11,619 nt of DNA. It comes from JBQTHP01 sp052389755 (GTDB taxonomy: Bacteria; Pseudomonadota; Gammaproteobacteria; Steroidobacterales; Steroidobacteraceae). Each line of letters begins with the position of its first letter. The first letter of the stretch is position 1. The DNA is taken from positions 1-11,619 of the forward strand of contig JBQTHP010000022.1 of the NCBI GenBank assembly GCA_052389755.1, in the 5' to 3' direction. This document shows, piece by piece, positions 1 to 6,252 of the stretch. The notes beneath the pieces are model-generated. The model saw only the letters and a list, made by a program, of their open reading frames with translations, did not search any database and was not told the DNA's origin. Made by a program: the position numbers and the translations under genes.

Positions 1-190
1 GTACTTGGGTCTGCGCGAAGCGGACCACATCCATTATTGCCGCTCGGGTACTGAAAAGGTGTTCTGTGGTCGCCGTCCTACCTCGGTGCCAGCACGGGCA
101 GCGCAACGTTGGTGAAGGTCAAACAGCCCGTGCACGCGCAGCGCGCTTCCTGTGCCCCCTGACCGGGGAGGTTTCCGCGCGGAGACCTCG
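1..190. other. Upstream region of the prp operon, no gene assigned
   Basis: This is the left-edge stretch before prpB. One forward frame is open from the window edge to a stop at 113-115 (37 codons) and could be the tail of an upstream gene, but I recognise no family in it. I see no convincing sigma70 or sigma54 promoter, no tRNA and no terminator. Any prp promoter or PrpR binding site must be cryptic here or lie further upstream. Confidence 0.4.
181..185 (+). promoter_or_regulatory. Ribosome binding site of prpB
   Basis: GGAGA lies 5 nt before the ATG at 191. It decides the start: an in-frame ATG at 152 would add 13 residues absent from PrpB proteins and has no comparable Shine-Dalgarno sequence. 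Confidence 0.6.
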
Positions 191-1069
191 ATGAATTCTC
201 CGAGCGCCGGCGCCCGCCTGCGCGCTGCCGTCGAGGCCGAACGCCCGCTGCAGGTCGTGGGCGCCGTGAACGCCTATTCCGCGCTGCTCGCCGAAAGGTG
301 CGGCTTTCGCGCGATCTACCTCTCCGGCGCGGGCGTCGCGAACGCATCGTTCGGGCTGCCAGACCTCGGCATCACTTCACTCAACGACGTCTGCGAGGAC
401 GTGCGTCGGATCACCTCGGCCACGGAGCTGCCGCTCCTCGTCGATGCCGACACCGGATGGGGCTCGGCGTTCAACATCGCGCGCACGTGCGCGGATCTCT
501 TGAAATCCGGCGCCGCGGGCATGCATATCGAGGACCAGGTGCAGGCGAAGCGGTGCGGGCACCGGCCGGGCAAGGCGCTCGTGTCGGGCGCGGAGATGGT
601 CGATCGCCTGAAGGCCGCGGTCGACGCGCGCCCCGATCGCCAGTTCGTTCTGATGGCGCGCACGGACGCGCACGCGGTCGAGGGCCAGCAGGCGGCCGTG
701 GAGCGCGCGCTCGCCTATGTCGAGGCGGGCGCCGACATGATCTTCACTGAAGCCCTGACGACGCTCGATGAGTTTCGACAATTCACGCGCGCCGTGAACG
801 TGCCGGTGCTCGCGAACATCACCGAGTTCGGCAAGACGCCGCTGTTCACGACTTCAGAGCTCGGCGCCGCAGGCGTGCGCCTCGCGCTGTATCCGCTCTC
901 CGCGTTCCGCGCGATGAGCAACGCGGCACTTGCGGTGTATGGCGCAATCCGTCGTGACGGCACGCAGAAGGCCGTGATAGACAGGATGCAGACGCGGGAT
1001 GAGCTCTACGACGTGCTCGGATATCACGAGTACGAGAGGAAGCTCGATGAGCTGTTCGGGAAAGGCTAG
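191..1069 (+). CDS. prpB: 2-methylisocitrate lyase PrpB
   Basis: This cytosolic enzyme of the isocitrate lyase/PEP mutase superfamily splits 2-methylisocitrate into pyruvate and succinate, the last step of the methylcitrate cycle. The 292-residue product is close to E. coli PrpB (296 aa) and colinear with it as I remember that sequence. Visible landmarks are SGAGVANASFGLPDLG near residues 45-60, the Mg-binding segment DADTGWG at 85-91, and the lyase signature KRCGHRP at 120-126 containing the catalytic Cys122. MARTDAHAVEG follows at about 155-165 and LYPLSAFRAM at 233-242. It is first in prpBCD. Its TAG stop falls inside the first unit of a heptad repeat that separates it from prpC. The KRCGHRP form and operon context argue against the related isocitrate lyase or oxaloacetate decarboxylase families. 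Confidence 0.96.
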   Translation: MNSPSAGARLRAAVEAERPLQVVGAVNAYSALLAERCGFRAIYLSGAGVANASFGLPDLGITSLNDVCEDVRRITSATELPLLVDADTGWGSAFNIARTCADLLKSGAAGMHIEDQVQAKRCGHRPGKALVSGAEMVDRLKAAVDARPDRQFVLMARTDAHAVEGQQAAVERALAYVEAGADMIFTEALTTLDEFRQFTRAVNVPVLANITEFGKTPLFTTSELGAAGVRLALYPLSAFRAMSNAALAVYGAIRRDGTQKAVIDRMQTRDELYDVLGYHEYERKLDELFGKG

Positions 1070-1168
1070 AGGCTACAGGCGACAGGCTACAGGCTACAGG
1101 AAGAGCGCCGCGCTCCTGCCTCTTCATTCTTGACTCTTCCCTGTAGCCTGTAGCCTCTAGCCTGTAGC
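1065..1168. repeat. Inverted pair of 7-bp tandem repeat tracts between prpB and prpC
   Basis: The left arm (1065-1106) runs in exact steps of seven: GCTAGAG, GCTACAG, GCGACAG, then GCTACAG twice and a diverged unit. The right arm (1134-1168) is the same motif inverted: CTGTAGC twice, CTCTAGC, CTGTAGC. GCTACAGGCTACAGG at 1086-1100 is perfectly complementary to 1140-1154. The pairing continues inward over AAGAG/CTCTT past a one-base bulge and outward with few mismatches, leaving a loop of about 28 nt. The RNA would form a long hairpin after the prpB stop. There is no U-tract, so I infer an mRNA stabiliser, a processing site or a mobile small repeat rather than an intrinsic terminator. Confidence 0.9.
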
Positions 1169-1172
1169 CCGC

Positions 1173-1186
1173 GGAGCGGAGCGGAG
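1173..1186 (+). promoter_or_regulatory. Triple Shine-Dalgarno repeat upstream of prpC
   Basis: The pentamer GCGGA is repeated three times, placing GGAG at 1173, 1178 and 1183. The middle copy is 7 nt from the ATG at 1189, a normal spacing. Redundant sites 5 nt apart just downstream of the repeat hairpin would keep translation of prpC strong. Confidence 0.6.
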
Positions 1187-1188
1187 CG

Positions 1189-2337
1189 ATGAACGAAGCA
1201 GTGACCTCAAAGCCCAAGAAGTCCGTCGCGTTGTCGGGGGTGGCCGCGGGGAATACCGCGCTGTGCACGGTCGGGCGGACCGGCAACGACCTGCACTACC
1301 GCGGCTACGACATTCTCGAGATCGCGGAGGCGGCCGAGTTCGAGGAGATCGCATACCTCCTGATTCACGGCAAGCTGCCGAACAAGGCCGAGCTCGCCGG
1401 CTACAAGGCGAAGCTGAAGGCGTTGCGCGGCCTTCCGGCGAGCGTGCGCGCAGTGCTCGAGCAGCTGCCCGCTGCGGCGCACCCGATGGACGTCCTTCGA
1501 ACCGGCGTTTCGGCGCTTGGCTGCGCGCTGCCGGAGAAGGACGATCACAATGTCGCGGGTGCGCGCGACATCGGGGACCGGCTGATCGCCTCCGTGGGCC
1601 CGATGCTGTGTTACTGGTATCACTACAGCCATTCGGGACATCGCACGCACGTCGAAACAGACGACGACTCGGTGGGCGGACACTTTCTCCATCTGCTGCA
1701 TCGCCGGCCGCCGTCAGCATCGTGGGTGCGCGCGATGCACACCTCTCTCAATCTGTACGCGGAGCACGAGTTCAATGCGAGTACCTTCGCCGCGCGCGTG
1801 ATCGCGGGTACCGGTGCGGACATGTACTCAAGCATCGTGGGGGCGATCGGCGCGCTTCGCGGCCCCAAGCACGGCGGAGCGAACGAGGTGGCTCTCGCGA
1901 TTCAGCAGCGCTACGACGATCCCGGTGCGGCGGAGGCCGACATCCGCGCGCGCGTGGCCAACAAGGAAGTGATCATCGGCTTCGGACATCCGGTGTACAC
2001 CATCGCCGACCCGCGCAATCAGGTGATCAGAGGCGTCGCGCAGCGGCTGTCGAAGGAGGCCGGCGACGTGAAGCTGTTCGAGATCGCCGCGCGGCTCGAG
2101 AAAGTGATGCGCGACCTCAAGAACATGTTCCCGAACCTCGACTGGTTCTCGGCCGTCTCGTACCACATGATGGACGTGCCGACCCCGATGTTCACACCGC
2201 TGTTCGTGATGTCGCGGACCGCGGGATGGGCTGCGCACGCCATCGAGCAGCGGATCGACGGCAAGATCATCCGGCCGAGCGCCAATTACACCGGCCCCGA
2301 GCCGCGCAAATTCGTGCCGCTGGAAAAACGCGGGTAG
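1189..2337 (+). CDS. prpC: 2-methylcitrate synthase PrpC
   Basis: PrpC is a citrate-synthase-family enzyme that condenses propionyl-CoA with oxaloacetate to 2-methylcitrate and CoA in the cytosol. The 382-residue product has the short single-domain architecture of PrpC and lacks the N-terminal extension of GltA-type citrate synthases. The three catalytic residues of the family are visible: His228 in KHGGANE (227-233), His267 in GFGHPVYTIADPR (264-276), and Asp318 in PNLDWFSA (315-322). The TGNDLHYRGYDI segment at 31-42 and SRTAGWAAHAIEQR at 342-355 are also typical. The ATG at 1189 has a strong Shine-Dalgarno context. prpD starts 2 nt after its stop, so the two are probably co-translated. Plain citrate synthase is the main alternative, but flanking prpB and prpD decide against it. 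Confidence 0.96.
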   Translation: MNEAVTSKPKKSVALSGVAAGNTALCTVGRTGNDLHYRGYDILEIAEAAEFEEIAYLLIHGKLPNKAELAGYKAKLKALRGLPASVRAVLEQLPAAAHPMDVLRTGVSALGCALPEKDDHNVAGARDIGDRLIASVGPMLCYWYHYSHSGHRTHVETDDDSVGGHFLHLLHRRPPSASWVRAMHTSLNLYAEHEFNASTFAARVIAGTGADMYSSIVGAIGALRGPKHGGANEVALAIQQRYDDPGAAEADIRARVANKEVIIGFGHPVYTIADPRNQVIRGVAQRLSKEAGDVKLFEIAARLEKVMRDLKNMFPNLDWFSAVSYHMMDVPTPMFTPLFVMSRTAGWAAHAIEQRIDGKIIRPSANYTGPEPRKFVPLEKRG

Positions 2338-2339
2338 AG

Positions 2340-3797
2340 ATGGCGTCGCACGATTACACCAAGTCGGCAAAGCGACCGGAGCCGGATGGCGTTCTCGTCG
2401 CGATCGCGGATTACGCGAAGAACTACAAGGTCGAGAGCAGCCAGGCTTACGAGACGGCGCGCTATTGCCTGATGGACACGCTCGCGTGCGGCTTTCAGGC
2501 GCTGAAGTATCCGGCGTGCACGAAGCTGCTCGGTCCGGTCGTGCCGGGCGCAACGATGCCGGGCGGCGCGCGCGTGCCGGGCACCTCCTACGAGCTCGAC
2601 CCGGTGCAGGCCGCGTTCAACATCGGCGTGATGATCCGCTGGCTCGACTTCAACGACACGTGGCTCGCGGCGGAATGGGGTCATCCGTCGGACAATCTGG
2701 GCGGCATTCTCGCGGTCGCGGACTATCTGTCGCGCCGGGCGAAGATGGAAGGCGCGAAGCCGCTCACGGTGCGCGACGTCCTCACGGCGATGGTCAAGGC
2801 GCACGAGATCCAGGGTGTGCTCGCGCTCGAGAACAGCTTCAACCGCGTCGGGCTCGATCACGTGCTGCTGGTGCGCGTCGCATCGACCGCGGTCTGCACC
2901 GCGATGCTCGGCGGCTCGCGCGAGCAGATCGTGAACGCGGTGTCGAACGCGTGGATCGACGGCGGTGCGCTGCGCACGTACCGCCATGCGCCGAACACGG
3001 GCTCGAGGAAGAGCTGGGCCGCCGGAGATGCAACCTCACGCGCCGTGAGGCACGCGCTCATCGCGCTGAAGGACGAGATGGGGTACCCATCCGCCCTTTC
3101 GGCGAAAACCTGGGGCTTCTACGACGTGCTCTTCAAGGGCAAGAGCTTCTCTCTGCCGCAGGCCTTCGGCAGCTACGTGATGGAAAACGTTCTCTTCAAG
3201 ATCTCGTTTCCGGCCGAGTTCCATGCTCAAACGGCGGTGGAAGCGGCCATGGCGCTGCACTCGGAAGTCGCGAAGCGCCTCGATGAGATCGAGCGGGTCC
3301 TGATCGAGACGCAGGAGCCCGGCGTACGCATCATCGACAAGACGGGGCCGCTCGCGAACCCGGCGGACCGCGATCACTGCATCCGGTACATGGTGGCGAT
3401 CCCGCTCATCTTCGGACGGTTGACGGCCGAGGACTACGACGATGCGATCGCGGCGGACCCGCGCGTCGATACGCTTCGCGCGAAGATGCAGGTGCGCGAG
3501 AACGAAACGTTCACCCGGGAGTACTACGCGGCCGACAAGCGCTACATCGGCAATGCGGTGCAGGTGTTTTTCCGAGACGGCTCATCGAGCCGGCGCGTCC
3601 AGGTCGATTTCCCGATCGGGCATCGCAAGCGGCGCGCCGAAGGCATGCCCGTGCTCGTGAAGAAGTTCGAGACGTCGGTCGCCGCGCACTTCTCGGCGAA
3701 ACAGGCCGACCGCATCAAGGCCTTGTTCGCCGACCGCGCAAAGCTCGATCCCATGCCCGTCACCGAGTTCGTCGCCGCGTTCGTCACGAATGAATGA
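2340..3797 (+). CDS. prpD: 2-methylcitrate dehydratase PrpD
   Basis: This MmgE/PrpD-family enzyme dehydrates 2-methylcitrate to 2-methylaconitate without an iron-sulfur cluster. The 485-residue product compares with about 483 in E. coli PrpD. Highly conserved stretches include WLDFNDTWLAAEWGHPSDN (101-119), ALENSFNRVGLDHVLL, TYRHAPNTGSRKSWAAGDAT, and the later NPADRDHCIRYMVAIPL and FPIGHRKRR. The frame is open far upstream through prpC (back to 1263), but the ATG at 2340 is chosen because it gives the family length and lies 2 nt after the prpC stop. Only a weak Shine-Dalgarno is seen, suggesting coupling to prpC. Its last codons overlap the start of rsmG. A PrpD-type pathway is consistent with the absence of acnD and prpF here. 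Rehydration to 2-methylisocitrate would need an aconitase from elsewhere. Confidence 0.95.
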   Translation: MASHDYTKSAKRPEPDGVLVAIADYAKNYKVESSQAYETARYCLMDTLACGFQALKYPACTKLLGPVVPGATMPGGARVPGTSYELDPVQAAFNIGVMIRWLDFNDTWLAAEWGHPSDNLGGILAVADYLSRRAKMEGAKPLTVRDVLTAMVKAHEIQGVLALENSFNRVGLDHVLLVRVASTAVCTAMLGGSREQIVNAVSNAWIDGGALRTYRHAPNTGSRKSWAAGDATSRAVRHALIALKDEMGYPSALSAKTWGFYDVLFKGKSFSLPQAFGSYVMENVLFKISFPAEFHAQTAVEAAMALHSEVAKRLDEIERVLIETQEPGVRIIDKTGPLANPADRDHCIRYMVAIPLIFGRLTAEDYDDAIAADPRVDTLRAKMQVRENETFTREYYAADKRYIGNAVQVFFRDGSSSRRVQVDFPIGHRKRRAEGMPVLVKKFETSVAAHFSAKQADRIKALFADRAKLDPMPVTEFVAAFVTNE

Positions 3798-4419
3798 GCG
3801 CGATCAGCTCATCGCGGGCGCTCGCGCGCTCGGGCTGACACTCACCGAAGAGCAGACGGCCCGGCTGCTGCGGCTGATCGATGAGCTCGCGCGCTGGAAT
3901 CGCGCCTACAACCTTACCGCGATCACCGATCGCGGCCGCATGCTGACCCACCATCTGCTCGACAGCCTGTCCGTGCACGCGGATCTGCATGGCGCGACGG
4001 TGGTCGACGTCGGCACCGGTGCCGGGTTCCCCGGCCTGCCGCTCTGCGTGGTGACTCCGCAGTGCGCGTTCACGCTCGTCGACTCCGGCGGCAAGAAGAC
4101 ACGGTTCGCCGCCCACGCGGCACGAGTGCTCGGTCTCGGCAACGTGACGGTGGTCCATGCGCGGGCGGAGTCGCTGCGGCCGGTGCAGCCGTTCGACACC
4201 GTGGTGGCCCGCGCGTTTGCACCGCTTCCGGATTTGCTCGACAAGATCGCCGCCCTCTGCGGTCCCGATACTCGCGTGCTTGCGATGAAGGGCAAGGCCT
4301 CGCCGGAAGAGCTCGAGTCCATCGATCCGAGCTGGCGCATCGTCGAGACCCGCAGCCTCGCGGTCCCGGGTGTGGGCCAGGCGCGCACCGTCGTCGTTCT
4401 GCGACGCCCGCGGACGTGA
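3790..4419 (+). CDS. rsmG: 16S rRNA (guanine-N7)-methyltransferase RsmG (GidB)
   Basis: RsmG uses S-adenosylmethionine to methylate N7 of G527 (E. coli numbering) in the 530 loop of 16S rRNA. The product is 209 residues against about 207 in E. coli. Family marks in order are RWNRAYNLTAI (35-45), HHLLDSL (54-60), the SAM-binding VVDVGTGAGFPGLPL (71-85), DSGGKKTRF (98-106), and VARAFAPL (139-146). The ATG at 3790 overlaps the prpD end by 8 nt in the string ATGAATGA, and no Shine-Dalgarno is visible, so translation is probably coupled to prpD. mnmG (gidA), often upstream of rsmG, is absent and replaced by the prp genes. parA follows after a 51-nt gap holding a heptad repeat. Confidence 0.95.
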   Translation: MNERDQLIAGARALGLTLTEEQTARLLRLIDELARWNRAYNLTAITDRGRMLTHHLLDSLSVHADLHGATVVDVGTGAGFPGLPLCVVTPQCAFTLVDSGGKKTRFAAHAARVLGLGNVTVVHARAESLRPVQPFDTVVARAFAPLPDLLDKIAALCGPDTRVLAMKGKASPEELESIDPSWRIVETRSLAVPGVGQARTVVVLRRPRT

Positions 4420-4432
4420 GCACGGTGTCCGG

Positions 4433-4467
4433 GCTGCAGGCTGTAAGCTGTGAGCCATAGGCTCGTT
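4433..4467 (+). repeat. Degenerate 7-bp tandem repeat between rsmG and parA
   Basis: Five consecutive 7-base units each begin with GC: GCTGCAG, GCTGTAA, GCTGTGA, GCCATAG, GCTCGTT. They fill most of the rsmG-parA gap and end 3 nt before the parA ATG. The first units match the GCTACAG family near prpB and atpF. The later ones are more diverged. Confidence 0.75.
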
Positions 4468-4470
4468 GCC

Positions 4471-5349
4471 ATGAAACGCGTCATCGCCATTGCCAATCAG
4501 AAGGGCGGCGTCGGCAAGACGACCACTGCGGTGAATCTTGCAGCCTCGCTCGCGGCTACGAAACGGCGCGTGCTGCTCATCGACATCGATCCGCAGGGCA
4601 ACGCGACGATGGGCTGCGGCATCGACAAGTCTCAGGTGCAGCGCGGCACCTGCGAAGTGCTCCTGGGCGAAGCAGAGATCGCGAGCGCGGTTGTTCAGGT
4701 CGAATCGGCCGGGTTTTCGCTGCTGCCGGCGAGTCCCGATCTCACCGCCGCCGAAGTGCGCCTGCTCACGATGATCACCGGGCGCGAGATCCGTCTGCGC
4801 AATGCCCTGCGCGCGGTGCGCGACGCGTACGACGTCATCTTCATCGACTGTCCGCCGGCGCTGAACATGCTCACGGTGAACGCGCTCGTCGCGGCCGACA
4901 GCGTCCTGATCCCGATGCAATGCGAGTACTACGCGCTCGAGGGGCTGTCCTCGCTCGTCTCGACGATCGAGCAGATCCGCGTCGCGGTGAACCCGGACCT
5001 CGAGATCGAGGGCATCCTGCGCACGATGTTCGATCCGCGGAACAACCTCGCGAACGAGGTGAGCTCGCAGCTCATCACGCATTTCGACGACAAGGTGTTT
5101 CGCACGATCGTGCCGCGCAACGTGCGGCTCGCCGAAGCACCGTCCTTCGGCAAACCGGTGCTCCTCCACGACAAGGAGTCCCGCGGCGCGCTCGCGTACC
5201 TCGCGCTCGCGGGGGAGATGATCCGGAGGGAAGAGGGGCCGGTGCCTCCGCTCGAGCCCGTCATGGCCGAGTCGTCGCCGCCTGCCGAGGTGCAGGAGGA
5301 CGGCTCCCGCCTTCCGCCTTCCGACTACCGGCCAGGGGAGGAGCGCTGA
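4471..5349 (+). CDS. parA: Chromosome partitioning ATPase ParA (Soj)
   Basis: ParA is a deviant-Walker ATPase that binds DNA non-specifically as an ATP dimer and, with ParB-parS, segregates the chromosome origin. The 292-residue product shows the deviant Walker A KGGVGKTT at 11-18 (signature Lys11), the A' segment DIDPQGN at 38-44, and the Walker B stretch VIFIDCPP at 122-129. NNLANEVS and RNVRLAEAPSFGKP are also typical of chromosomal ParA. The ATG at 4471 is preferred over GTG 4450 because it gives the usual MKRVIAIANQKGG start. The Shine-Dalgarno is poor. The ParA core ends near residue 252. A further 40 residues, rich in Pro, Glu and Ser, exceed the usual length of about 255-265, and their end is encoded by a heptad repeat. 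parB is not adjacent. Confidence 0.95.
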   Translation: MKRVIAIANQKGGVGKTTTAVNLAASLAATKRRVLLIDIDPQGNATMGCGIDKSQVQRGTCEVLLGEAEIASAVVQVESAGFSLLPASPDLTAAEVRLLTMITGREIRLRNALRAVRDAYDVIFIDCPPALNMLTVNALVAADSVLIPMQCEYYALEGLSSLVSTIEQIRVAVNPDLEIEGILRTMFDPRNNLANEVSSQLITHFDDKVFRTIVPRNVRLAEAPSFGKPVLLHDKESRGALAYLALAGEMIRREEGPVPPLEPVMAESSPPAEVQEDGSRLPPSDYRPGEER

Positions 5350-5403
5350 CTCTGGCGCTGGCGGTGCCCCTCTGACCGGAAGGCGCAAGCCGGTAGCCGG
5401 AGC
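5303..5403. repeat. GC-rich heptad repeat pair at the parA 3' end
   Basis: The left tract (5303-5337) reads in 7-base steps GCTCCCG, CCTTCCG, CCTTCCG, ACTACCG, GCCAGGG. The right tract (5376-5403) reads CCGGAAG, GCGCAAG, CCGGTAG, CCGGAGC and is largely the complement of the left, so a long imperfect hairpin with a loop of about 38 nt can form. It spans the 57-nt space between the convergent ends of parA and the methyltransferase gene and could limit read-through both ways, though neither strand has a U-tract. The left tract lies inside parA and encodes its last residues. Confidence 0.65.
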
Positions 5404-5406
5404 CCG

Positions 5407-6177
5407 TCAGCGCGGCTTCCGAAACCGAAGCACGAACCGATCCGTCGTCTTGCCCTTCATCTCCGGCGCGAAGAAGGGCTTCTGCCGATCGTCTTCGCGA
5501 TTGCGCAGCACGTCGGTTTCCGCTTCGAGCACGAAGCCGGCGTCGAGAAACGTGCGGCGCGCGAAGTCCTCGTCGATGCGGTGGGGCCCGTTGTCGCGAT
5601 CCTTCGCGAATTCCGCGCCGGTGCCTTCGGGCGCCGCATGGTCGACCACGCCGACGAAGCCGCCCGGCCTCAGGGCCGTGTACAGGTCTTTCAGCACGTC
5701 CGGCACGTCCTCCGACAGCCAGAAGATGTCGTGAAACACGAGGTTCATCACCGCGCCGTCGACGGACGAGGGCCGAAGACCGAGATCGTTGAACGACTTG
5801 TCGAGCCGCACGACGTTCGGCAGGCGGTCGTTCGCGAGCCGATCGGCCACCGCCTTCACCATGTTCGGGCGCTCGAAGACCCACGGGGGGTTCTGCATGT
5901 ACACCTTGCCCTTCGGTCCGACCGCGCGCGAGAGGATCTCGGCGGTGATGCCGCCCGCCCCGAAGTACTCGATCAGCGTCTGGCCCGGTCGCACGCCGAA
6001 GAACTCGAGCACGACCCCCGGCTTGCGGCCTTCGTCGCGCTCGCGATCCTTCGCGGGCCGATCGGGGCTTTCGATCGCCCCGGTGATCGCCGGATGAATC
6101 GACGCGGGCTCGGCCGCGAGGGCGGCGCAAGGCGCCAGTTGTGCCGTGAGAGCAAGGAGCGCCAGACCCAGTTTCAT
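5407..6177 (-). CDS. Exported SAM-dependent methyltransferase-like protein
   Basis: The 256-residue product starts with a clear Sec signal peptide: MKLG, a hydrophobic core to about residue 20, and a likely cut around ALA-AEP (19-24). The mature part has a class I methyltransferase fold signature: LIEYFGAGGITAEIL at 68-82 as the SAM-binding motif, NLVFHDIFW at 145-153, and LRPGGFVGVVDHAAPEGTG at 169-187. This pattern fits the exported 'predicted methyltransferase' family (COG4798 type), whose substrate I do not know. The frame is open far upstream, antisense to parB, but the ATG at 6177 is chosen because it begins the signal peptide. The gene is convergent with parA and divergent from parB, the only minus-strand gene here. 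Methylation in the periplasm would lack an obvious SAM supply, so the true activity is open. Confidence 0.85.
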   Translation of the reverse strand: MKLGLALLALTAQLAPCAALAAEPASIHPAITGAIESPDRPAKDRERDEGRKPGVVLEFFGVRPGQTLIEYFGAGGITAEILSRAVGPKGKVYMQNPPWVFERPNMVKAVADRLANDRLPNVVRLDKSFNDLGLRPSSVDGAVMNLVFHDIFWLSEDVPDVLKDLYTALRPGGFVGVVDHAAPEGTGAEFAKDRDNGPHRIDEDFARRTFLDAGFVLEAETDVLRNREDDRQKPFFAPEMKGKTTDRFVLRFRKPR

Positions 6178-6219
6178 CGTGGCGAGCTTACCCGCCGCGG
6201 TCGCCCGGCGGCTACATCC

Positions 6220-6246
6220 TTGCCGTCTCCGAAATCCGGCTAATAT
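6220..6246 (+). promoter_or_regulatory. Putative parB promoter
   Basis: TTGCCG at 6220-6225 and TAATAT at 6241-6246 resemble sigma70 -35 and -10 boxes, with a shortish 15-bp spacer. The predicted transcription start falls at about 6253, on the parB ATG itself, and no Shine-Dalgarno precedes that ATG. Together these suggest a leaderless parB message. The 75-nt region is shared with the divergent methyltransferase gene. Confidence 0.4.
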
Positions 6247-6252
6247 CGCTCC

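Noticed and set aside
2..115. 37-codon open frame entering from the left edge
   Set aside because: It could be the end of an upstream gene, but I recognise no family and a second frame is open just as long, so coding is not supported.
1065..1168. CRISPR array
   Set aside because: Units of 7 bp with no spacers are tandem repeats, not repeat-spacer units.
1263..2339. Open upstream extension of the prpD frame through prpC, which could suggest an 844-residue protein
   Set aside because: The extension is an alternative frame of prpC with Arg-rich sequence. The prpD start at 2340 gives the normal family length.
3784..5388. 534-codon open frame on the minus strand across rsmG and parA
   Set aside because: It is antisense to two unmistakable genes. 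The product is low-complexity Arg/His/Gly-rich, as expected of a GC-rich shadow frame.
5303..5403. Intrinsic bidirectional terminator between parA and the methyltransferase gene
   Set aside because: The hairpin is plausible but neither strand has a U-tract, so I list it as a repeat structure and not a terminator.
5731..5738. GTGAAACA, identical to half of the parS palindrome, lying between parA and parB
   Set aside because: The left half matches only 2 of 8 positions, and the site lies in the coding sequence of a conserved FHDIFW motif. Probably chance.
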